Part shown: piece after piece, positions 5,630 to 9,607 of the stretch
How positions within the stretch are numbered: the first letter of the stretch is position 1
Layout: the number at the start of each line of letters is the position of its first letter
Source of the DNA: Paenibacillus sp.
GTDB lineage: Bacteria; Bacillota; Bacilli; Paenibacillales; NBRC-103111
Assembly (NCBI GenBank): GCA_029239545.1
Contig: JARBUQ010000121.1
Location: forward strand, 1-9,607
Direction: 5' to 3'
Length of the DNA: 9,607 nucleotides
Notes under the pieces: model-generated
The model's database searches: none
The model's input: the letters and a program-made list of their open reading frames with translations, nothing else
What the model was told of the DNA's origin: nothing
Made by a program: the position numbers and the translations under genes

Positions 5630-6355
5630 ATGGTAATAAGCTTTGTAGGGATAAGAAGGATGATCTGGCGGTTGGCTCTGGGACTCCTATTCGTCCTTGC
5701 AGTCATCCAGCTGTGTGTTCCTGCTCATCAAGCGGAAGCAGGTCTGCTTAGTCCGCTTACAATCCTTGCAGGGAATCCCAATGACCCGGATCAACCTGAT
5801 ATAGACCCTATGGATACAAACTCCCCTTCATCAGAATTGCTGGGAGCTGTTGGCGCGCTTCTGGGGGCTGATAAGTCCGATAGGGATGAACCGGTATCTT
5901 CAGAATCACCCTTGATCGAGATAGAGGCTGGCGGCGGAGGCTTGCTCCCAGACTTGCAATTGACGCTGCCTCCTATTGTTATAGAAACGCCCCTAATCAA
6001 AGTAGATATTCCTTCTGTGCAGGTTAAGCTTGAGGTTGATCCGCTTCCGCAATTATCCGTGGACTTGCCAGCTTTGCGGATAGATTCAGAGATCGTAGAA
6101 GTGAAGACTCCTGTGTTGGAGTCGGCCATAACGCTTGATATCCAGCCCGGACTTCAAGTCCATGTAGAAACTCCATTTATCCAAGTGAAAGCACCACTCA
6201 TTCCTATTCAGATACCTGGAGTGGCTGTTCATGTTGATTTGCCTGAATCAGTTGAGATCCGGCTGCCAGAAGAGTCAGGGCCGATTGGCGGGCATGAAGA
6301 ACCGCCGCCGATCGTAGGTCCGGTGGAATCTGCTGCGGTCGAGTACACAAGTTAG
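5630..6355 (+). CDS. Secreted protein with Pro-punctuated beta-strand-like repeats; N-terminal part before an in-frame TAG
   Basis: The 241 residues begin with a long signal peptide: RR at 9-10, a hydrophobic core at 12-30, and a probable cleavage after AEA at residue 37. An acidic, Asp/Pro/Ser-rich segment follows (about 48-95). Residues 105-215 are low-complexity, with alternating hydrophobic residues broken by proline every ~7-12 residues (for example LPPIVIETPLIKVDIPSVQV). The pattern recalls beta-strand repeats of surface or structural proteins, but no named family is recognised. The ATG at 5630 follows aggtgag (5617-5623). The stop is TAG at 6353-6355, after which the same frame is open to 6931. 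This is therefore probably the front of a longer gene cut by a nonsense codon (see next entry), though a natural 241-residue protein is possible. Confidence 0.7.
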   Translation: MVISFVGIRRMIWRLALGLLFVLAVIQLCVPAHQAEAGLLSPLTILAGNPNDPDQPDIDPMDTNSPSSELLGAVGALLGADKSDRDEPVSSESPLIEIEAGGGGLLPDLQLTLPPIVIETPLIKVDIPSVQVKLEVDPLPQLSVDLPALRIDSEIVEVKTPVLESAITLDIQPGLQVHVETPFIQVKAPLIPIQIPGVAVHVDLPESVEIRLPEESGPIGGHEEPPPIVGPVESAAVEYTS

Positions 6356-6931
6356 GACAGCCATTCGGATTTAGTTGTAGTTGCAGCTGAAAATGCAAAG
6401 CAGGATAGGTTGGCAGGCCCGTTGGAGAAAGCGAGTATAACCCTGCCTCCGGTCGCGATACAGCCTGACGTTCCCGTCTCCAAATCAGCGCCAGATGATA
6501 GCTCCATAGTGGGGAATAACGCAAGCTGCGCATTACCCTCAGAGCTTATGATTGTGATTGAACGTTTGCCTGGGGATAAACCGGATGTGCAGTGGAAATC
6601 ACCTGTAAGCGCTCCATCCGGAAGTGCCGCAGCGCCTGACTGGCCGCAGGCAGGTGTACCCATCCCCCTTTCTCTCGGGGTGGAAGCTGTAAGTGTTTGG
6701 TTCAGTCCTGCGAATTCGACTAACAGTACGCAAAGCGGAGCTTCCTTCACCATAGGCAGCGCTGCCGTTTATGTAAACACAGCCCTGCTGCATCCGGACA
6801 CCCTGCTCCAGCCTCCCCGGATTATGGATCAAAGTTACTGCCGTTCCCAGCTATTAGCCGCCAATCAGTGGTCTAAACCGCCGCCGGGACAGCCGCCTCG
6901 ATTGGTCTTCTTCTCATCTAATGGTGCCTAA
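6356..6931 (+). pseudogene. In-frame continuation of the secreted repeat protein after the TAG
   Basis: From 6356 the frame of the preceding gene continues without a stop for 191 codons to TAA at 6929-6931. It has the same Pro/Ser/Ala-rich style and a more ordered end (GASFTIGSAAVYVNTALL, then a Pro-rich tail). No good independent start exists. The first usable start codon in frame is a TTG at 6410 whose purine-rich sequence touches it with no spacing. The simplest reading is one ancestral ORF of 433 codons (5630-6931) split by TAG. A separate gene translated by re-initiation, or read-through of the TAG, are alternatives. Annotation software may call 6410-6931 as its own hypothetical gene. 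Confidence 0.6.
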
Positions 6932-6959
6932 AACAGCCAAGTGAGAAGGAGTGCATATA

Positions 6960-7016
6960 ATGATGAAGATTAAGGAACGATGGGCGAAATGCATATCCAT
7001 ATGGGCGAACATATGA
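6960..7016 (+). CDS. Possible 18-codon leader ORF overlapping the Spo0E-like gene
   Basis: The strongest Shine-Dalgarno here (agaaggag, 6944-6951) serves the ATG at 6960, not the Spo0E frame. It opens an 18-residue ORF (MMKIKERWAKCISIWANI) ending at TGA 7014-7016. Its stop overlaps the ATG at 7013 as ATGA, the usual arrangement for translational coupling. The peptide has no recognised function. The leader could regulate Spo0E synthesis, or it could be the former start of Spo0E separated by a frameshift. Confidence 0.35.
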   Translation: MMKIKERWAKCISIWANI

Positions 7017-7219
7017 AGCGGGAGCGAATAAATCCTAATTGTCCCCGCGAAGTAGAGCAACAATTACGTGCTCTTGAAGACGCGATCTATAAGAAAAGGA
7101 TGCAGCTGCATGAATGCGTCGAGACCTACGGAATTGCGGACCCCAGATGTTTGCACAATTCCATCGAGTTGGATCATCTGCTTAATATTTTCAATCGTTT
7201 GCAAAAAGATCTGTATTAA
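7013..7219 (+). CDS. Spo0E-like aspartyl-phosphate phosphatase (sporulation regulator)
   Basis: Family members remove phosphate from Spo0A~P and so delay sporulation. They are tiny helical hairpins, and this product (68 residues from 7013) fits. The signature is seen in IYKKRMQLHECVETYGIADP followed by NSIELDHLLN, corresponding to the family's SQ-E-LD motif with N-S-I-E-L-D here. The Q of the usual SQ is replaced by I, which is worth noting. In-frame starts at 6980, 6989, 7001 and 7013 are possible. I favour 7013 because it overlaps the stop of the leader ORF, while 6980 (79 residues) has a purine stretch too close. It is probably read from upstream, and a hairpin terminator follows at 7228-7267. 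Confidence 0.8.
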   Translation: MKRERINPNCPREVEQQLRALEDAIYKKRMQLHECVETYGIADPRCLHNSIELDHLLNIFNRLQKDLY

Positions 7220-7227
7220 ATTCTATT

Positions 7228-7267
7228 ACAAAGACCTGGCCAAGCTTTCATTTGGTTAGGTCTTTGT
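7228..7267 (+). terminator. Strong hairpin terminator after the Spo0E-like gene
   Basis: acaaagacct (7228-7237) and aggtctttgt (7258-7267) pair perfectly. ggccaa (7238-7243) and ttggtt (7252-7257) extend the stem to 16 pairs with two G-U, around an eight-base loop. The tail is only modestly T-rich. It starts eight bases after the stop codon and separates Spo0E from the radical SAM operon. Confidence 0.8.
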
Positions 7268-7288
7268 TTGCCTGCTTCAAGAGACGCC

Positions 7289-7317
7289 ATTTCATTTTTG
7301 TATTTTGACTGTATAAT
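7289..7317 (+). promoter_or_regulatory. Probable promoter of the radical SAM operon
   Basis: A perfect -10 hexamer tataat lies at 7312-7317 after the terminator and ~65 bp before the radical SAM start. The -35 region is weak: atttca at 7289-7294 gives a 17-bp spacer. The site is flanked by cgccat (7285-7290) and atggcg (7323-7328), an inverted repeat that could be an operator or chance. Confidence 0.45.
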
Positions 7318-7379
7318 AAGAGATGGCGAAAAGGAAAGCAGTAATGGAATGATTGGATTGGAAGAGGATGAGTCGACAG

Positions 7380-8258
7380 ATGAAAAAGTTCAAGAAATTC
7401 TACATTGAGATAACCAGTGTCTGCAATCTTGCTTGCACCTTCTGTCCGCAGACCAAGCGTCAGGCTAATTTTATCAAAGTAGACGCATTTACCAAAATAT
7501 TAGATGAAATAAAACCGCATACGGATTCGATATATTTTCACGTTAAGGGAGAGCCGCTGCTCCACCCGAAAATTGACGAACTGCTGGATCTAAGCCATGA
7601 GAGAGGCTTCAAAGTCAATATTACTAGCAATGGCACGCTGCTTCCCAAGGTGAAGCACAAGATCATGAACAAGCCGGCGCTTCGGCAGTTGAATTTCTCC
7701 CTGCATAGCTTCGACGGTCATGAAGGGTCTACGAACAAGGAACAGTATGTGACAACGGTTCTTGATTTTGCCAAAGAAGCGGTGACGCATACGAATGTTA
7801 TTGTTTCCCTAAGGCTATGGAATCTAACGGAGGATAATACAACGAATGTGGAACGCAATCGCAACAGTCAGATTCTTGAGATGATCGAGAAAGACTTCAA
7901 TCTCGATTTCAAAATTGAATCCAAATTTGCCAGAGGCAGCGGTGTAAAAATTTCCAAGCAAATCTATCTCAATCAGGATCATGAGTTCAAATGGCCGGAT
8001 CTGAAGGAAGAAGAGGATGAAGGCAAGGGCTTCTGCCACGGTCTCCGCAATCAAGCTGGGATTCTTGTAGATGGAACTGTCATCCCTTGCTGTTTGGATG
8101 GGGAGGGTGTCATTAATCTGGGGAATATTAACCAGACTCCATTCTCCGAGATTATTGAAGGCGAGCGGGCGAACAAGCTGTATGACGGCTTTTCCAGACG
8201 GGAAGTGGTCGAGGAGCTGTGCAGGAAATGCGGATACCGCAAACGGTTTAACGAATAG
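7380..8258 (+). CDS. Radical SAM enzyme with SPASM-type C-terminal cysteines
   Basis: Radical SAM enzymes use a 4Fe-4S cluster and S-adenosylmethionine to make a 5'-deoxyadenosyl radical. The cluster motif C-x3-C-x2-C is clear (VCNLACTFC, Cys 15, 19 and 22), followed by GEPLLHP (57-63), the SAM-contacting equivalent of GGEP. The C-terminus has SPASM/twitch-like cysteines: C219, the CC pair at 237-238 in DGTVIPCCLDGEG, and C281/C284 in LCRKC, which should hold auxiliary clusters. The length is 292 residues. The target is unknown; SPASM enzymes often modify peptides or proteins, but no precursor is obvious here. The start is uncertain: ATG 7380 (chosen, with gatgag upstream), ATG 7368 or TTG 7353. 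A good Shine-Dalgarno at 7329-7335 instead serves ATG 7344, which hits TGA after two codons. Confidence 0.88.
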   Translation: MKKFKKFYIEITSVCNLACTFCPQTKRQANFIKVDAFTKILDEIKPHTDSIYFHVKGEPLLHPKIDELLDLSHERGFKVNITSNGTLLPKVKHKIMNKPALRQLNFSLHSFDGHEGSTNKEQYVTTVLDFAKEAVTHTNVIVSLRLWNLTEDNTTNVERNRNSQILEMIEKDFNLDFKIESKFARGSGVKISKQIYLNQDHEFKWPDLKEEEDEGKGFCHGLRNQAGILVDGTVIPCCLDGEGVINLGNINQTPFSEIIEGERANKLYDGFSRREVVEELCRKCGYRKRFNE

Positions 8259-8278
8259 TGAAGGGAGGGGTGTTTCGG

Positions 8279-8515
8279 GTGGAAGCGTCATCGCAAGAAG
8301 TGGCGGAATGGATGGTTAATGAAATTAAGTTCAAGGGGACCCTCCGTCAGGAGGACGCCATTGCGTATATAAGAGCCAGCTTTGGAGAGGAGCATATTTT
8401 CCAGAATGAGAAGGGGAATTACTCGCTTTCCAAGGAAGTGAAAAAAGCATTCCGCAAGCTGCATAACGGCAAAATCGCATGGGAGAGAGACGGTTTCTTC
8501 TGGGCGTGGACTTAG
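8279..8515 (+). CDS. Small DUF6953-like protein
   Basis: The product is 78 residues from a GTG at 8279, set by the strong Shine-Dalgarno aagggaggg (8261-8269) at nine bases. The frame could be extended to GTG 8258, which overlaps the previous stop, but that would place the ribosome site inside the gene. The sequence has a helical N-terminal part (SQEVAEWMVNEIKFKGTLRQ) and an aromatic-rich end (FRKLHNGKIAWERDGFFWAW). It resembles the winged-helix-like DUF6953 family, whose function is unknown. The family is recalled from sequence feel only. It sits 20 bp after the radical SAM gene and 37 bp before the reductase, so it is likely co-transcribed with both. Confidence 0.75.
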   Translation: MEASSQEVAEWMVNEIKFKGTLRQEDAIAYIRASFGEEHIFQNEKGNYSLSKEVKKAFRKLHNGKIAWERDGFFWAWT

Positions 8516-8552
8516 AAGCTTCTTTCAATATAACAAAGACCGGAGGGATAAT

Positions 8553-9607
8553 ATGGATTTTATTAAGCCAAATACACAATTGTACAATGTTCCTTTTCGA
8601 GTGCTCGATGGTTTCAACGGGATGCCTTACCGACAGCTCGGTTCATCAGGATTGCGAGTATCCAATGTAGGGCTGGGGACGTGGAAGATGGGCTATCCGG
8701 AAACTGGGGATGGCTCACGCATCGATGAGAAGCAGGCCAGAGACATCTTTGATCGGGCGATAGAGCTGGGAGTTACGTTCTGGGACACCGCGAATCGGTA
8801 TAACAATGCGTCCGGCAACTCAGAGAGAATTATTGGAAAGTGGATGAAGGACAACGAGGAGCAGAGACGCAATGTTATTGTTGCAACGAAGCTGTTCGGT
8901 GGAATGGATGGACACTCACCCAACCATAGCGGCTTATCGCGAAGCAATATCCTGGATTCCGTTTATGCCAGTCTGCAAAGAATGCAGCTAACTTATATCG
9001 ATGTGTTATATTTTCACCAGTTCGATGCTCACACTCCGGTTGAGGAAAGTATAGCGGCAATAGAGGATCTGGTACGGCAGCAGGTGATTCGGTATTTTGC
9101 AGTATCGAATTTCAGTCCAGACCAGCTGGAGAGCTACAGGAAAGTCATTCAGGACGTATCTCCACGTTCGCGCATTACGGCTGTTCAGAATAATTTCGAC
9201 CTGTTGAATGGGGAAACGCCTAATCAAACAGGCACGCTCGCTTACTCAGCAGAGCATGGGATTTCCTATGTGGCTTGGAGTCCGCTGGCCAGAGGTCTGC
9301 TGTCTGATCGTTACGTCAATCCTGATCGATTAGGTCCAGGCAACAGGTTGTATGATGAAGGCGATCTGGACAAGGCTTTGGAGCCTGCTATCAAACAGAA
9401 GCTGCAGAAGCTGGCTTCGCTGTCCCAGGCGTGGGGCATGGAGTTGAACCAGTTAGCCTTGGCTTATATGCTCACCTTGCCAGGCATGGGACCTGTCATT
9501 CCGTCTTCCAGTACGGTGAAGCAGCTGGAGGCGAATGCGGCAGCGGGTAAACTTGTGTTAACTGAGGAGCAGCAGGATAAAGTGCGTGAGGCGCTGCTGG
9601 CTGAATG
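8553..9607 (+). CDS. Aldo/keto reductase, 3' end outside window
   Basis: The frame is open from ATG 8553 to the last base, giving 351 codons, so the end lies just beyond the window. These NAD(P)H-dependent enzymes reduce aldehydes and ketones on a TIM barrel. The catalytic tetrad is visible: D78 (FWDTANRY), Y83, K113 (VATKLFGG) and H155 (VLYFHQFDA). The cofactor-binding part near the end (GPVIPSSSTVKQLEANAAAG) is typical of the AKR fold. The usual start MPYRQLGSSGLRVS lies at residue 24, so this protein has a 23-residue N-terminal extension. The start at 8553 is supported by cggaggg (8541-8547), and no ribosome site precedes residue 24. It appears to be the third gene of the radical SAM operon. 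The substrate is not known. Confidence 0.93.
   Translation, partial: MDFIKPNTQLYNVPFRVLDGFNGMPYRQLGSSGLRVSNVGLGTWKMGYPETGDGSRIDEKQARDIFDRAIELGVTFWDTANRYNNASGNSERIIGKWMKDNEEQRRNVIVATKLFGGMDGHSPNHSGLSRSNILDSVYASLQRMQLTYIDVLYFHQFDAHTPVEESIAAIEDLVRQQVIRYFAVSNFSPDQLESYRKVIQDVSPRSRITAVQNNFDLLNGETPNQTGTLAYSAEHGISYVAWSPLARGLLSDRYVNPDRLGPGNRLYDEGDLDKALEPAIKQKLQKLASLSQAWGMELNQLALAYMLTLPGMGPVIPSSSTVKQLEANAAAGKLVLTEEQQDKVREALLAE

Noticed and set aside
4132..6355. TAG codons interrupting two reading frames (4132 and 6353) as a sign of TAG recoding
   Set aside because: Several intact genes here end normally at TAG (2969-2971, 5496-5498, 8256-8258, 8513-8515), so TAG works as an ordinary stop. Local decay is the simpler explanation.
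6352..6753. 133-codon reverse-strand frame opposite the split secreted protein
   Set aside because: It has no clear ribosome site, its product looks like an antisense reading of the Pro-rich gene, and all other genes are on the + strand.

Overview
The window looks like a chromosomal segment of a low-to-mid-GC, endospore-forming Firmicute, most likely Paenibacillus or a close relative. The reasons are strong purine-rich Shine-Dalgarno sites before most genes, GTG starts, a YesN/AraC-type regulator next to a CUT1 sugar ABC transporter that lacks its own ATPase, a Spo0E-like sporulation phosphatase, and a DUF1232 (YkvA-like) protein. The genus is inferred from gene content and style; no rRNA or other marker is present. 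All recognised genes are on the + strand.

Region 1 (1-3940) is a carbohydrate uptake locus: the C-terminal end of an AraC-type regulator (probably a YesN-like response regulator), a solute-binding lipoprotein, and two MalF/MalG-type permeases. A hairpin followed by a U-run lies between the binding protein and the first permease, as expected where the binding protein is made in excess. A second hairpin closes the operon.

Region 2 (3940-4560) has no intact gene but is not empty. It holds two matching promoter-like modules 69 bp apart, a perfect 16-bp palindrome between them, a Shine-Dalgarno plus ATG whose frame stops after two codons and then continues as coding-like sequence (a possible decayed DUF4262-like gene), a CATG-rich stretch, a perfect 15-bp stem, and a good sigma-A promoter for the next operon.

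Region 3 (4563-5498) is a two-gene unit: a small multi-pass membrane protein (HPP-like) and a DUF1232 protein.

Region 4 (5499-7270) begins with a secreted protein rich in proline-punctuated beta-strand-like repeats. Its frame is cut by a TAG at 6353-6355 but stays open to 6931, so it looks like one 433-codon gene split by a nonsense codon. A Spo0E-like gene follows, overlapped by an 18-codon leader ORF through ATGA, and then a strong hairpin terminator.

Region 5 (7271-9607) is a probable three-gene operon: a radical SAM/SPASM enzyme, a small DUF6953-like protein, and an aldo/keto reductase that runs off the end. No certain new system was found. The best second-look items are the tandem promoter/operator module with its decayed ORF, the nonsense-split secreted repeat protein, the very short ORFs placed on good ribosome sites before Spo0E and the radical SAM gene, and the radical SAM/DUF6953/AKR gene set.
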